This document shows positions 43,133 to 52,808 of a stretch of DNA of 64,000 bases, in pieces. The notes under the pieces were generated by a model, which saw only the letters and a program-made list of their open reading frames with translations, was not told where the DNA came from and did not search any database. The stretch spans positions 372,001 through 436,000 of the forward strand of contig NZ_MWQK01000003.1 of assembly GCF_002210425.1 (NCBI RefSeq), written 5' to 3'. Position 1 is the first letter of the stretch. Each line of letters opens with the position of its first letter. Both the position numbers and the translations under genes were made by a program. Origin of the DNA: Fibrobacter sp. UWB2. GTDB taxonomy: Bacteria > Fibrobacterota > Fibrobacteria > Fibrobacterales > Fibrobacteraceae.

Positions 43133-43963
43133 TTAGGCCCTCTTCTGACGATGACGTACGATGAACTTATCAGTACGCTTGTTGTTACGAGTTTTTGCAC
43201 CCTTAGAGTTCTTACCCCAAGGAGAGCACGGATGACGACCACCAGAGGTACGACCTTCACCACCACCAAGGGGGTGATCGACCGGGTTCATAACGACACC
43301 ACGGACGGCCGGGCGCTTGCCGAGCCAGCGAGAGCGGCCTGCAGAACCCGAGGATTCATTCATGTGATCGATATTGGAAACCTGGCCAACGGTAGCGAGG
43401 CAGTCTTCCGGGATGTAGCGGACTTCGCCACTCGGAAGCTTGACCTGGCAGAGCTTGCCGTCCTTAGCAACCAGTTCTGCACCGGCACCAGCGGAACGAG
43501 CAATCTGGGCACCCTTGCCCGGCTTCATTTCGATGTTGTGGATAATGGTGTTGAGCGGAATGTCGCGGAGAGGAATTGCGTTACCTACGCGGAATTCAGC
43601 ACCTTCACCAGCGTTCAGCACATCGCCAACCTTGATTTCGGCCGGAGCGATGATGTATGCGCGCTTGCCGTTTTCGTACTTGACGAGAGCGATGCGAGCG
43701 GTACGGTTCGGATCGTATTCGATCGTTTCGACAGTGCAGGAGAGACCGGCAAACTGACGCTTGAAGTCGATGATACGATACAGTTTCTTGTGACCACCAC
43801 CACGACGACGGGAGGTAATTTCACCAGCATTGTTACGGCCGGAGCTACGCTTGATACCTTCGGTAAGCGGCTTGTACGGCTTTACAGCAGAGAGTTCCTT
43901 GCGGTCACCAATCTGCTTGTAACGCAGTGTCGGGGTAATCGGGCGATAAGATTTCAGACCCAT
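43133..43963 (-). CDS. rplB: 50S ribosomal protein L2
   Basis: The 276-residue protein contains [20 protein letters not shown] near the start and [20 protein letters not shown] near the end, which holds the conserved histidine near the peptidyl transferase centre. It lies two bases after rplW. Confidence 0.99.
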   Translation of the reverse strand: MGLKSYRPITPTLRYKQIGDRKELSAVKPYKPLTEGIKRSSGRNNAGEITSRRRGGGHKKLYRIIDFKRQFAGLSCTVETIEYDPNRTARIALVKYENGKRAYIIAPAEIKVGDVLNAGEGAEFRVGNAIPLRDIPLNTIIHNIEMKPGKGAQIARSAGAGAELVAKDGKLCQVKLPSGEVRYIPEDCLATVGQVSNIDHMNESSGSAGRSRWLGKRPAVRGVVMNPVDHPLGGGEGRTSGGRHPCSPWGKNSKGAKTRNNKRTDKFIVRHRQKRA

Positions 43964-43965
43964 GG

Positions 43966-44268
43966 TTATACTCCTTCAAACTCGGCAATCTTTTGCCCGG
44001 CCTTCAATGTGATGTAGGCCTTCTTCCAGTTCGGTTTCTTGCCAGCGACCATACGGACGCGCTTGATCTTGCCGCGGTTGATCAAAGTGTTGACCTTAGC
44101 GACCTTGACTTCAAAGCGCTTTTCGATAGCAGCCTTGATGTCTTCCTTAGAAGCGTCCATGGCGACCTTGAACACGTACTTGTGCACGTCGTTACGCTTG
44201 TTCACCATGTTCTTCATGGTTTCTTCGGTAACGTGCGGAGCAACGAGGATTTCGCGAATTTCTTTCAT
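43966..44268 (-). CDS. rplW: 50S ribosomal protein L23
   Basis: The 100-residue protein sits at the tunnel exit and docks trigger factor. [20 protein letters not shown] and [20 protein letters not shown] are typical. Its ATG overlaps the rplD stop by one base. Confidence 0.97.
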   Translation of the reverse strand: MKEIREILVAPHVTEETMKNMVNKRNDVHKYVFKVAMDASKEDIKAAIEKRFEVKVAKVNTLINRGKIKRVRMVAGKKPNWKKAYITLKAGQKIAEFEGV

Positions 44269-44888
44269 TAGCGGCCTCCTTCAAGTTCTGCGAGAGCAGC
44301 CTGAGAGATGACAACGTTATTTGCACGAACAACATCGTAAGTGTTGACGTCAGCTACGCGAGCGCAGCGGCACCAAGGAATGTTGTTAGAGGAAAGATAG
44401 AGGTTCTGATCCTTTTCGCTAACGATGAAGAGAACGTTGCGCTGTTCGATGCCGGACTTGGCGAGAACAGAGAGGAGATCCTTGGTCTTCGGAGCGCTGA
44501 AGCTGAGAGCTTCGAACACGGAGACCTTTCCTTCGCTAGCCTTGGAGGCGAGAGCGGAGTAGAAAGCGATCTTCTTGACCTTCTTGTTCACCTTTTCGAA
44601 GTAGTCATGAGACTTCGGACCGTGTGCCTTAGCACCACGAACCCAAACTGCAGAGGTGTTCTGACCGGAACGAGCGCGGCCGGTACCCTTCTGCTTCCAC
44701 GGCTTCTGGCCACCGCCACTGACTTCGCCCTTGGACTTAGTCTGAGCAGTACCCTGACGATTGTTATTCAGGATAGCCTTGATGTGGAGGTACATGCAGA
44801 CCTTGTTGACTTCCTGGTCGAAGAGAGCCGGGAGCTGGATATCATTCTTAAAATCGCCAGTAGCGGCGAAAAGCTTTGCACTAGCCAT
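44268..44888 (-). CDS. rplD: 50S ribosomal protein L4
   Basis: The 206-residue protein has the basic loop RQGTAQTKSKGEVSGGGQKP and KGTGRARSGQNTSAVWVRGA that reaches the exit tunnel. E. coli L4 also represses its own operon, but no such leader site was recognised here. It overlaps rplC and rplW by one base on each side. Confidence 0.98.
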   Translation of the reverse strand: MASAKLFAATGDFKNDIQLPALFDQEVNKVCMYLHIKAILNNNRQGTAQTKSKGEVSGGGQKPWKQKGTGRARSGQNTSAVWVRGAKAHGPKSHDYFEKVNKKVKKIAFYSALASKASEGKVSVFEALSFSAPKTKDLLSVLAKSGIEQRNVLFIVSEKDQNLYLSSNNIPWCRCARVADVNTYDVVRANNVVISQAALAELEGGR

Positions 44889-45505
44889 TAGTCTTTCCTC
44901 ACCACGATGATGCTGTTCTTCGGGCCCGGGACAGCGCCACGGACGAAGATCAGGTTGCGGTCGCCATCAACTTTGACGACCTGGAGGTGCTTCACGGTCA
45001 CTTTCTTGTTGCCGTATTGACCAGCCATACGCTTACCCGGGAAAACACGACCCGGATAGGAGTGAGCGGACGTACCACCCGGTTCGCGCATATTGTGCGT
45101 ACCATGGGAACGAGGACCGCTATGGAAACCGTGGCGCTTGATAGTGCCAGAGAAACCATGACCCTTGGAGATGCCAGAGACGTTCACAGTCTTTGCATCA
45201 GCGAAGTCGGCAGCGCCGAATTCCTTGCCAACCGGCCAGGATTCGAGATCAGCGACATCAAATTCAGCGAGGTGTTCACGAACAGCCACGTCAGCCTTCT
45301 TGAAATGGCCGACTTCTGCCTTATTGGCGCGCTGTTCCTTCTTGAGACCAAAGCCGATCTGGACAGCAGTGTAGCCGTCCTTCTCTTCTGTCTTATGGCA
45401 AACGACCACGCACGGACCGGCTTCGAGAACCGTGACAGGGACGCATTCGCCCTGTTCCGTGAACACTTGGGTCATTCCCAATTTCTTTGCGAGAATACCG
45501 TTCAT
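44888..45505 (-). CDS. rplC: 50S ribosomal protein L3
   Basis: The 205-residue protein begins NGILAKKLGMTQVFTEQGEC and contains GFSGTIKRHGFHSGPRSHGT and RVFPGKRMAGQYGNKKVTVK, diagnostic of L3. It follows rpsJ by five bases. Confidence 0.98.
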   Translation of the reverse strand: MNGILAKKLGMTQVFTEQGECVPVTVLEAGPCVVVCHKTEEKDGYTAVQIGFGLKKEQRANKAEVGHFKKADVAVREHLAEFDVADLESWPVGKEFGAADFADAKTVNVSGISKGHGFSGTIKRHGFHSGPRSHGTHNMREPGGTSAHSYPGRVFPGKRMAGQYGNKKVTVKHLQVVKVDGDRNLIFVRGAVPGPKNSIIVVRKD

Positions 45506-45510
45506 TGTTA

Positions 45511-45819
45511 TTAGACCTTAATTTCGACTTCAACGCCTGCCGGCAAGTCAAGTTTCATGAGGGAATCTACAGTTTGCGGCGTAGCATCAAGGATGTCGAT
45601 AAGACGCTTGTGCGTACGGGATTCGAACTGTTCACGAGAAGTCTTGTCAATATGCGGAGAGCGGAGCACCGTATACTTCTGGATCTTCGTCGGGAGAGGG
45701 ATGGGGCCTGCAATACGAGCCCCAGTGTTCTTAGCTGTATTCACGATATCTTGAGCAGAGCGGTCGATCATACGATGATCGAAGCTCTTCAAGCGAATAC
45801 GGATGCGTTCACCAGCCAT
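45511..45819 (-). CDS. rpsJ: 30S ribosomal protein S10
   Basis: The 102-residue protein contains [20 protein letters not shown] and the [20 protein letters not shown] segment. S10 is also the NusE antitermination factor. It is the first ribosomal gene after tuf, nine bases downstream. Confidence 0.98.
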   Translation of the reverse strand: MAGERIRIRLKSFDHRMIDRSAQDIVNTAKNTGARIAGPIPLPTKIQKYTVLRSPHIDKTSREQFESRTHKRLIDILDATPQTVDSLMKLDLPAGVEVEIKV

Positions 45820-45828
45820 GATTATTCC

Positions 45829-47013
45829 TTACTTGATGATTTCGGTAACAGAGCCAGCACCAACAGTACGTCCACCTTCGCGGATAGCGAAGCGGAGCTG
45901 CTTTTCCATGGCGATCGGAGCGATGAGGTTCACGTGGATCGTGACCGTATCACCCGGGGTAACCATTTCGACGCCTTCCGGGAGCTGAATCGTGCCGGTA
46001 ACGTCGGTGGTGCGGAAGTAGAACTGAGGACGGTAGCCGTTCATGAACGGCGTGTGGCGGCCACCTTCGTCCTTAGTGAGAACGTAGATTTCAGCCTTGA
46101 ATTCGGTGTGCGGAGTGACAGACTTCGGAGCGGCGAGAACCATGCCACGGACGATGTCCTTCTTTTCAGCGCCACGGAGGAGGAGACCAACGTTGTCACC
46201 TGCCTGAGCGTCGTCGAGAAGCTTGCGGAACATTTCAACACCGGTGATGACGTATTCGGTGGTTTCACCGAGACCGATACGTTCAACCTTGTCGTTCAAG
46301 CGAACGACACCGCGTTCGATACGGCCAGTAGCGACAGTGCCGCGGCCAGTAATCGTGAACACGTCTTCGATCGGCATGAGGAACGGCTTGTCGGTATCGC
46401 GCTGCGGGAGCGGGATGTATTCGTCGCAAGCGTTCATGAGTTCCATGACCTTGTCCTGGTATTCCGGATCGCCTTCAAGAGCCTTGAGTGCAGAACCGCG
46501 GATAATCGGGGTGTTGTCACCGTCAAAGTCATACTTGGACAGAAGTTCGCGAACTTCCATTTCGACGAGGTCGAGAATTTCGGCATCGTCAACCATGTCG
46601 CACTTGTTCATGAACACGACGATCTTCGGCACGCCAACCTGGTGAGCGAGAAGGATGTGTTCGCGAGTCTGCGGCATCGGGCCGTCAGTAGCAGCAACGA
46701 CGAGGATAGCGCCGTCCATCTGAGCAGCACCAGTCACCATGTTCTTCACATAGTCAGCATGCCCCGGGCAGTCGACGTGTGCGTAGTGACGGTTTGCAGT
46801 GGTGTATTCCACGTGAGAGGTGTTAATCGTGATACCACGAGCCTTTTCTTCCGGAGCGTTGTCGATTTCGTCGAAACGCTTTGCAGCGGCAAGACCCTTA
46901 GCAGCAAGGGTGGTGCAGATTGCAGCGGTCAAAGTGGTTTTACCGTGGTCAACGTGGCCGATGGTGCCAATGTTGCAGTGCGGCTTGCTTCTGTCAAAAT
47001 GTTCTTTTGCCAT
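45829..47013 (-). CDS. tuf: Elongation factor Tu
   Basis: The 394-residue GTPase delivers aminoacyl-tRNA to the ribosome. G1 is [14 protein letters not shown]3 is [12 protein letters not shown] and G4 is NKCDM, followed by the two beta-barrel domains. It heads the superoperon; fusA, rpsG and rpsL, which often precede it, are not present upstream. AGAGGA precedes the start codon. Confidence 0.99.
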
Positions 47014-47686
47014 TTTTTCCTCTTCTTCAGCAGAAGGTTTATCGCTTCAAGTTCAAGAGAACTACACGAGTTCTCCGTATTTTCGCAAAGCATAGGAAGC
47101 GGTACTCTGCGAAATTGGAACACAAATTTAATAATTTCTAGATTATTTGCAAGATTTTTTCTTTTGAAATTTCGCCAAAAATGCGGATTTTCGGACTTAT
47201 CCACAGTTTTTCGGCCGTTTTTTGGCTGTTGAAAAAGCCCATTTTTCGTGGGCAAAAAATGCCTTTTTTTGCTCAAATTTCAAAGGTTCAATATTTTATT
47301 TCAACTATAAAACCAAGTTTCCAACATTTTATCAACATTTTCAACAAAGCACAGTTTTTCTAGTTCACATTCCATATTTCAGTATGCAAAAAGATTTTTA
47401 CATTACAAAATTTTACAAAGTTTTACCTTTCCAGGCTCCCCAACCCATTGACTTTCAATATTTTGAGATTTTCCGTCCCACCAAGAAAACCAAATTACGT
47501 TTTCTGAAATCTCCCCTATCGACTGTCGACAAACTATCACAAACGGAAAATTGATCACCGACCAACAACCAGGCTCCAAGTTGTCCTAAATCACGATAAC
47601 GACCTGAAAAGATTTTTTACAAGACATTATATATAATATTTCTATCTTTTAATAAAGGTGTTTGGGGATAATTTCGAGGAACTTCT
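47014..47686. other. 673-bp AT-rich intergenic region between tuf and the first endoglucanase gene
   Basis: The region separates divergent transcripts and must contain the tuf/ribosomal promoter and the promoter of the endoglucanase. I see no gene in it. It contains one perfect DnaA-box word TTATCCACA (47197-47205) and the near matches TTATCAACA (47329-47337) and TTTTCAACA (47338-47346). A TATATAATATT stretch near 47630-47642 may be the endoglucanase -10 region. Confidence 0.5.
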
Positions 47687-49351
47687 ATGAAATACCCCCT
47701 TTTGAGGTCCCTGCTTACGCTTGGGGCACTCGCTTTGGCTTGTTCGTGTTCAGATGACAAATCGCCCAACAGTGGTGAGTCTTCTTTTGTACCCTGTGAA
47801 GACGCCTGGTACCTGAAAGATTACGGTCTTTTGATGTATCAGGATTTGAAAGTCACTGATCTTAGCGGAAATGAAGTCGGTAAGCTAGTCCCTGTTCAGG
47901 GAACTCTGGTTGCCATCGTCAAGGACTTGTCCGGCAACACCATCATCCCCCAAGTTGATCTTGCTACAACTCCGGTCCTCACGGGTGACCCGACAAAGTG
48001 CAACGCCAACCCTAAGCCGCAGCCAAGCACAGCCATTTCGTCCTGCATTGACGCTTGGTACTTAGCGGCCACCAAGAACTATCTCCTTTATGCAGACCTC
48101 ACGGTGACCGATGAAGCCGGCACGCAGGTCGGCACAATCGTCGCATCCACGGGTTCTTCCCTCGTCAATATAGTTGACCTGTCCGGCAAGCCGATTATCA
48201 ACAACATCGACCTCAATTCGCTCACGCTTATCCACGGCGACAATGTCCGCTACAAGATTTTGGAACCGGCCTTCCACCTGAAGGATGCAACCGGCGACTA
48301 TGTGATTTACCAGAACACGGTCGTCACCATGCCGGACGGCACCCCCATTGGCTACGCCGACTTTGCAACAAACTCCATCAAGTACATCGACCAGGTCACA
48401 GTTCTCACTACGACCTCGAACATCCTTACGCTCCCGATCCTCACGCCGGGCGGAAAATGCGTAGACTACGCCGGTGTAGTCGCCTCCTCGTCGAGCACCA
48501 ACCCGGTTTACAGCAGCTCTTCTGTATATAACCCGCCTAACCCGAACAGCAGCAGTGCAACACCGAAGAGCAGTTCTTCCAAGCCGAAGAGCAGCAGCTC
48601 CGCTCCTCCTCCGAGCAGCAGTTCCGCTCCTGTCACGAACCAGTGCCCGACTATCAAGACTAAGGGCGGTGGCGGTTCTGGTTGGGCTACCCGTTACTGG
48701 GACTGCTGCAAGCCTCACTGCTCCTGGCCAGAACACGCACACGGCAACTACTCCAAGCAGTGCACCAACAAGGGCAAGACCGAAAACACAAACTGGGGCG
48801 ACGGTAGTATCTGCAGCGGCGGTTCCCAGATGACCTGCACAAGCCAGATTCCGTTCACGATTGACGGTTGCACCGAAATGGCATTCGCATTCGCGGCAGT
48901 TCCGGCAGCAAACGGCGGTCAGTGCGGTAAGTGCTTCCAGCTCACCTTCACCGGTACCGGCAAGTATTCTAACGACGCAAACATCAAGAGACTCAAAGGC
49001 AAGAAGCTCATCATCATGGCAACAAACGTTGGTGGCGACGTTCAGCAGGGACAGTTCGACATCATGATCCCGGGTGGTGGCGTCGGTATATTCAACGGAT
49101 GCTCTAGCATGGGCTGGGGCAGCCAGGGCGCTCAATACGGCGGTCTCCTTTCTGATTGCGAAACCGAAACGAAGTACGCCGCAGGCAAATACAAGAGCTG
49201 CCTCACCGAAAAGTGCAACAAGTCCTTCGCCAACGACGAACAGGCAAGAAAGGGATGCCTCTTCCTCGCCGACTGGATGGGCGCAGCAGGCAACCCGGAA
49301 CACAACTACGTCGAAGTGGAATGCCCGCAGGTCCTCAAGGACAAGTACTAA
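47687..49351 (+). CDS. GH45-family endoglucanase with Ser-rich linker, lipoprotein-like
   Basis: The 554-residue protein is predicted to cut cellulose internally. The signal peptide ends LGALALACSCSD, a possible lipobox, so the enzyme may be anchored to the cell surface. Residues 25-270 hold a cysteine-poor region with repeated segments (CEDAWYLKDY; CIDAWYLAAT). A Ser/Pro/Lys linker spans about 272-320. The catalytic domain starts GWATRYWDCCKPHCSWPEH, the GH45 signature, with the likely base D339. The likely acid is D458 in GQFDIMIPGGGVGIFNGC, 119 residues later. GAGGAA precedes the ATG, and a terminator follows. The next gene is a paralog. Confidence 0.9.
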   Translation: MKYPLLRSLLTLGALALACSCSDDKSPNSGESSFVPCEDAWYLKDYGLLMYQDLKVTDLSGNEVGKLVPVQGTLVAIVKDLSGNTIIPQVDLATTPVLTGDPTKCNANPKPQPSTAISSCIDAWYLAATKNYLLYADLTVTDEAGTQVGTIVASTGSSLVNIVDLSGKPIINNIDLNSLTLIHGDNVRYKILEPAFHLKDATGDYVIYQNTVVTMPDGTPIGYADFATNSIKYIDQVTVLTTTSNILTLPILTPGGKCVDYAGVVASSSSTNPVYSSSSVYNPPNPNSSSATPKSSSSKPKSSSSAPPPSSSSAPVTNQCPTIKTKGGGGSGWATRYWDCCKPHCSWPEHAHGNYSKQCTNKGKTENTNWGDGSICSGGSQMTCTSQIPFTIDGCTEMAFAFAAVPAANGGQCGKCFQLTFTGTGKYSNDANIKRLKGKKLIIMATNVGGDVQQGQFDIMIPGGGVGIFNGCSSMGWGSQGAQYGGLLSDCETETKYAAGKYKSCLTEKCNKSFANDEQARKGCLFLADWMGAAGNPEHNYVEVECPQVLKDKY

Positions 49352-49374
49352 TAAAAAAGTCTAAATCGGAACTA

Positions 49375-49405
49375 AACGCCCCGCACAGGGGCGTTTTTCT
49401 TTTTT
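49375..49405 (+). terminator. Terminator of the first endoglucanase gene
   Basis: AACGCCCC and GGGGCGTT pair around GCACA and are followed by TTTCTTTTTT. It lies 24 bp after the stop codon. Confidence 0.93.
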
Positions 49406-49566
49406 GTAAGTCTTTGATAATAAATAAGTTGTGCGTAACTTCACATAATTACATTGTATAGTTCTTTTTACTCTTATTTACGAGCATTTTAGAGGATAAG
49501 ATTTTATCTTTTACCGCGGATGATTGGAATACAGGGTGTGATATATTTACAAGGGCTTATTATATC

Positions 49567-51246
49567 ATGAAGAATAGACTGTTCAAAACCCTCACAATTT
49601 TCGGACTTTCCCTGCTCGCTTGGAACTGCTCCGAAGATCTCTCCTCTGCCACACAAGCTGCAGCTTCGAACCTTCCGTTTACACAGGCAAAGCCTGCTTT
49701 GGAAGTCGATCAGACTTGCTGGATGCTTACTACTGGCTCACAGATTTTCCTTATCGTGCCTAATGGTACCAGCACGTACCTCGTCACCAACGAAGCTAGC
49801 GTTGCTGTAGGCACTTTCGATGTCGCTACTGGCACTATCGTTGATGCAAGCGGCTCCGCCGTTGTCACAAACGTAAAGCTTGAAACACTCCCTGTCGTGA
49901 ACCCGGACAAGACCATTACTTATACCGATGGTTCCAAGGCCACCATTTACGGTGAAACGATTCTCCTTCCGGGCGGAATCGACCCGAACGCCTCCACGAC
50001 GACTCCGGGCACAAGCGTCACTGCAAGCAGCTCCTCTGTCTACAATCCGGGCACGACGCTCCCCACGGTAAGCTCGAGCTCTGCCAAGACACAGACCCCG
50101 ACCCCAGTCGCTTCTTCCTCTTCGCAGAAGACCCAGCAGCCTGTAGCAAGCTCTTCTTCGCAGCAGCAGCCGAAGTCCTCCGCAACCACATCGAACAAGC
50201 AGTGCAATGGCCAGTGCTATGACAGTGCTTCGGGCAAATGCGTTGCCTATTACGATCAGCTGACCGGCTCCAAGGGCGAAAAATACGCCTACGACAATGA
50301 TTGCAAGGTAAACTGCTACTACGATCCTGAAAATAAGAATTGCCAGAACATGACCGGCTCTACACCTTCTCAGCAGCCGAAATCCAGCTCTAGCGTGAAG
50401 TCTTCTTCTTCACAGCAACAGCAGCAGGCAAAATCCTCTTCGTCTCAGCAGCAGCAACAGCCGAAGTCCTCCAGCAGCCAGCCGAAATCTTCGTCTAGCC
50501 AGCAGCAACAGCAGAACAACCCCAACGCTTCCGCCGAAGAAGCCAAGTACCTCAATGCAGGCGCCGGTGGACAGCAGGGCTTTGCCACCCGTTACTGGGA
50601 CTGCTGCATGCCTCACTGCTCCTGGCCAGAACATGGTGGCGCCGCCAAGACTTGCGACGCCAAGGGCAAGACCCCGATCGGCAACACTAACGGCAGTATC
50701 TGCTCCGGCGGCCAGGGCACCACTTGCACAAGCCAGATTCCTATAATCGTGAGCGACAAGCTCGCCTACGCATTCGCAGCAACTCCGGGTAATGACGCCA
50801 CATGCGGCAAGTGCTTCGCCCTCACCTTTACTGGTACCGGCAAGTACGAAACCAAGGCAAACCACCAGGCTCTCAAGGGCAAGACTCTCGTCGTGATGGC
50901 ATCCAATATCGGTTATGACGTGCAAGGCGGTCAGTTCGACATCATGATCCCGGGCGGCGGTTTCGGTGCTTTCAATGGTTGCAGCCAGATGGGCTGGAAC
51001 ATCCCGAGCAACTCCACGACTTACGGCGGTCTCCTCTCCGACTGCGAAAAGGAAGTCGGATACAATGGCGACCTTTTGAACAAACGCAAGCAGTGCCTCA
51101 CCGAAAAGTGCAACAGCGCATTTGCAAGCGACACCCAGGCCAAGGAAGGGTGCCTCTTCCTCGCCACATGGATGGAAGCAGCAGGCAACCCGAACCACAC
51201 TTATAAAGAAGTTGAATGCCCGGCTGCTTTGAAGGCCAAATTCTAA
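49567..51246 (+). CDS. GH45-family endoglucanase with Ser/Gln-rich linkers, lipoprotein-like
   Basis: The 559-residue protein is a tandem paralog of the previous gene. The N-terminus is MKNRLFKTLTIFGLSLLAWN followed by CSED, a relaxed lipoprotein signal. After a short N-terminal domain come two low-complexity linkers around a cysteine-rich module (CNGQCYDSASGKCVAYYD, CYYDPENKNC; about 217-262). The second linker has runs of four to six glutamines between SSSS blocks. The catalytic domain begins GFATRYWDCCMPHCSWPEH with the likely base D345, and has the likely acid D458 in GQFDIMIPGGG. TATATT lies about 30 bp upstream. A terminator follows. Confidence 0.9.
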   Translation: MKNRLFKTLTIFGLSLLAWNCSEDLSSATQAAASNLPFTQAKPALEVDQTCWMLTTGSQIFLIVPNGTSTYLVTNEASVAVGTFDVATGTIVDASGSAVVTNVKLETLPVVNPDKTITYTDGSKATIYGETILLPGGIDPNASTTTPGTSVTASSSSVYNPGTTLPTVSSSSAKTQTPTPVASSSSQKTQQPVASSSSQQQPKSSATTSNKQCNGQCYDSASGKCVAYYDQLTGSKGEKYAYDNDCKVNCYYDPENKNCQNMTGSTPSQQPKSSSSVKSSSSQQQQQAKSSSSQQQQQPKSSSSQPKSSSSQQQQQNNPNASAEEAKYLNAGAGGQQGFATRYWDCCMPHCSWPEHGGAAKTCDAKGKTPIGNTNGSICSGGQGTTCTSQIPIIVSDKLAYAFAATPGNDATCGKCFALTFTGTGKYETKANHQALKGKTLVVMASNIGYDVQGGQFDIMIPGGGFGAFNGCSQMGWNIPSNSTTYGGLLSDCEKEVGYNGDLLNKRKQCLTEKCNSAFASDTQAKEGCLFLATWMEAAGNPNHTYKEVECPAALKAKF

Positions 51247-51293
51247 TCAAAAACGGCCAAAAGCGCTAAGCGTCATAGTCAAAACTTATAGAA

Positions 51294-51318
51294 GCACCCT
51301 CTCAAAGGGTGCTTTTTT
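51294..51318 (+). terminator. Terminator of the second endoglucanase gene
   Basis: GCACCCT and AGGGTGC pair around CTCAA and are followed by six Ts. It lies about 48 bp after the stop codon. Confidence 0.93.
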
Positions 51319-51386
51319 GATTATGTCTTGAAATTATGGAAACTATTGTTTGCACACATTTTATGGCATATTCATAAAATTAAAGA

Positions 51387-51734
51387 ATGCGTTATGACAT
51401 TGACGTCATCCGAAAAGCTGAAATAGAACTTTTAGCACAGATGCAGGGAGCGACTTCCTTAACAAAGAAAAAACTCGCTTTAGACAGCGGGATTAGTCGT
51501 CAGCACCTTGGACTCGTCGCAAAGGGCAAGCGCAATCTTTCCGTCAAATCTTTTTGCGACCTCGCAGACGCTTTCGGCTGTACAGCCACCGAACTGATGT
51601 CCAAGCTAGAAGCTTTAATGTTGGAGCAAATCCAGCTCCAGACGCCTGCCGCAGCCGACAAGGCTAAGGGCATAAACTATATCAATAAAGCTATTCTGGA
51701 CAAAAACAATCCAGGAAAAAAGCCTAAACTATAA
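51387..51734 (+). CDS. XRE-family DNA-binding protein
   Basis: The 115-residue protein has a helix-turn-helix around residues 25-64 (KKKLALDSGISRQHLGLVAK, then GKRNLSVKSFCDLADAFG), the Cro/C1 type. The C-terminal tail is polar and ends in basic residues. No ribosome binding site is clear. It converges with the protease gene with 12 bp between stops. Its target is unknown; the nearby endoglucanase genes are one possibility. Confidence 0.75.
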   Translation: MRYDIDVIRKAEIELLAQMQGATSLTKKKLALDSGISRQHLGLVAKGKRNLSVKSFCDLADAFGCTATELMSKLEALMLEQIQLQTPAAADKAKGINYINKAILDKNNPGKKPKL

Positions 51735-51746
51735 TCACAATCGCCT

Positions 51747-52799
51747 TTAGAATTGCTCAAGCAGCTGGATGCGTTCGGGCGTATCCGGGTGCGTGCAGAA
51801 CAAGATGTTCGCCTTTGCAACCCAGCCCTTGAGTCCCATATTGTTATCGAATTCCTCGTCCGGATGGATGACGTAAAGCTGAGCAATGTCATTGCGCTGC
51901 ACCGACATTAGCCCAGGATCATTGGAAATCTTACGTAGCGCAGAAGCAAGCGCCAAGGGGTCGCCACAAAGCTCGGCACCGCCGGCATCGGCTACGTACT
52001 CGCGCTTACGCGAAATTGCAAGGCGCGTAAACCAGGTGAAAACATAGCCGATAGAGCTCCAGATAAACACAAGCAGCAAAATAAGGATAAGATACGCATC
52101 AGCCCTTCCACTATTGCGGCTACGCTTAGATGAACTCCGCGGAGTATGGATCATGGCACTCATAAGCTTCAAGGAAACCGTCTGAATCGTCGCAAAAATT
52201 CCAACGAACACAATGCACACCACCATCAGGCGCGTATCGCGATTCTTGATGTGCGTAAGCTCATGGCCAACAACCGCCGAAAGTTCCCGATCGTCCAGCT
52301 TTTCAATAAGACCTGTCGTGAGCGTTATCGTGAATGAAGGAATATCGATGCCACTTGCAAAAGCGTTCATTCCAGAATCTTTAATAATGTTGATTTGTGG
52401 CATCTCGATGCCACCTGCAATGCAGAGATTCTCGACAATGTTGTAGACACGCAAGTTATCCTTGCGTTCAACAGGTTTTGCATGAGTGGCATGACGGATA
52501 ATTGCAGTATTGGCACAATAAGCAATAATAAACCACACACCTACAATTTGCAGCGTGTATGGAATTACGGCCTTGAAGCAATGCCATATTTCGGGCCAGT
52601 GAAAAGTCCCATAATTTGTTTGCGATGCATGATTCGCAAGGCACCCCCCTTCAACAATGTTACAAAGCGCCCCAAAAAAGTCAAGACCCAGAATAACCAG
52701 AAGAATCATTCCCAGCAAAATCACTGGGAACATGAAAAGCAGAATCACCGTATTGCGGTTATTCCGCCAAATCTGGGTTTGAAGACCGACGTATTTCAT
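51747..52799 (-). CDS. M48-family membrane metalloprotease, HtpX-like
   Basis: The 350-residue protein has two N-terminal membrane segments (residues 18-45 and 80-98). The zinc motif HELTH is at 179-183, further hydrophobic segments follow near 192-215 and 233-258, and the third ligand is the glutamate of REYVADAGG. It resembles HtpX, which degrades damaged membrane proteins. It is preceded in the operon by lemA, nine bases away, a common pairing. Confidence 0.88.
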   Translation of the reverse strand: MKYVGLQTQIWRNNRNTVILLFMFPVILLGMILLVILGLDFFGALCNIVEGGCLANHASQTNYGTFHWPEIWHCFKAVIPYTLQIVGVWFIIAYCANTAIIRHATHAKPVERKDNLRVYNIVENLCIAGGIEMPQINIIKDSGMNAFASGIDIPSFTITLTTGLIEKLDDRELSAVVGHELTHIKNRDTRLMVVCIVFVGIFATIQTVSLKLMSAMIHTPRSSSKRSRNSGRADAYLILILLLVFIWSSIGYVFTWFTRLAISRKREYVADAGGAELCGDPLALASALRKISNDPGLMSVQRNDIAQLYVIHPDEEFDNNMGLKGWVAKANILFCTHPDTPERIQLLEQF

Positions 52800-52808
52800 T
52801 GAGGAAAA

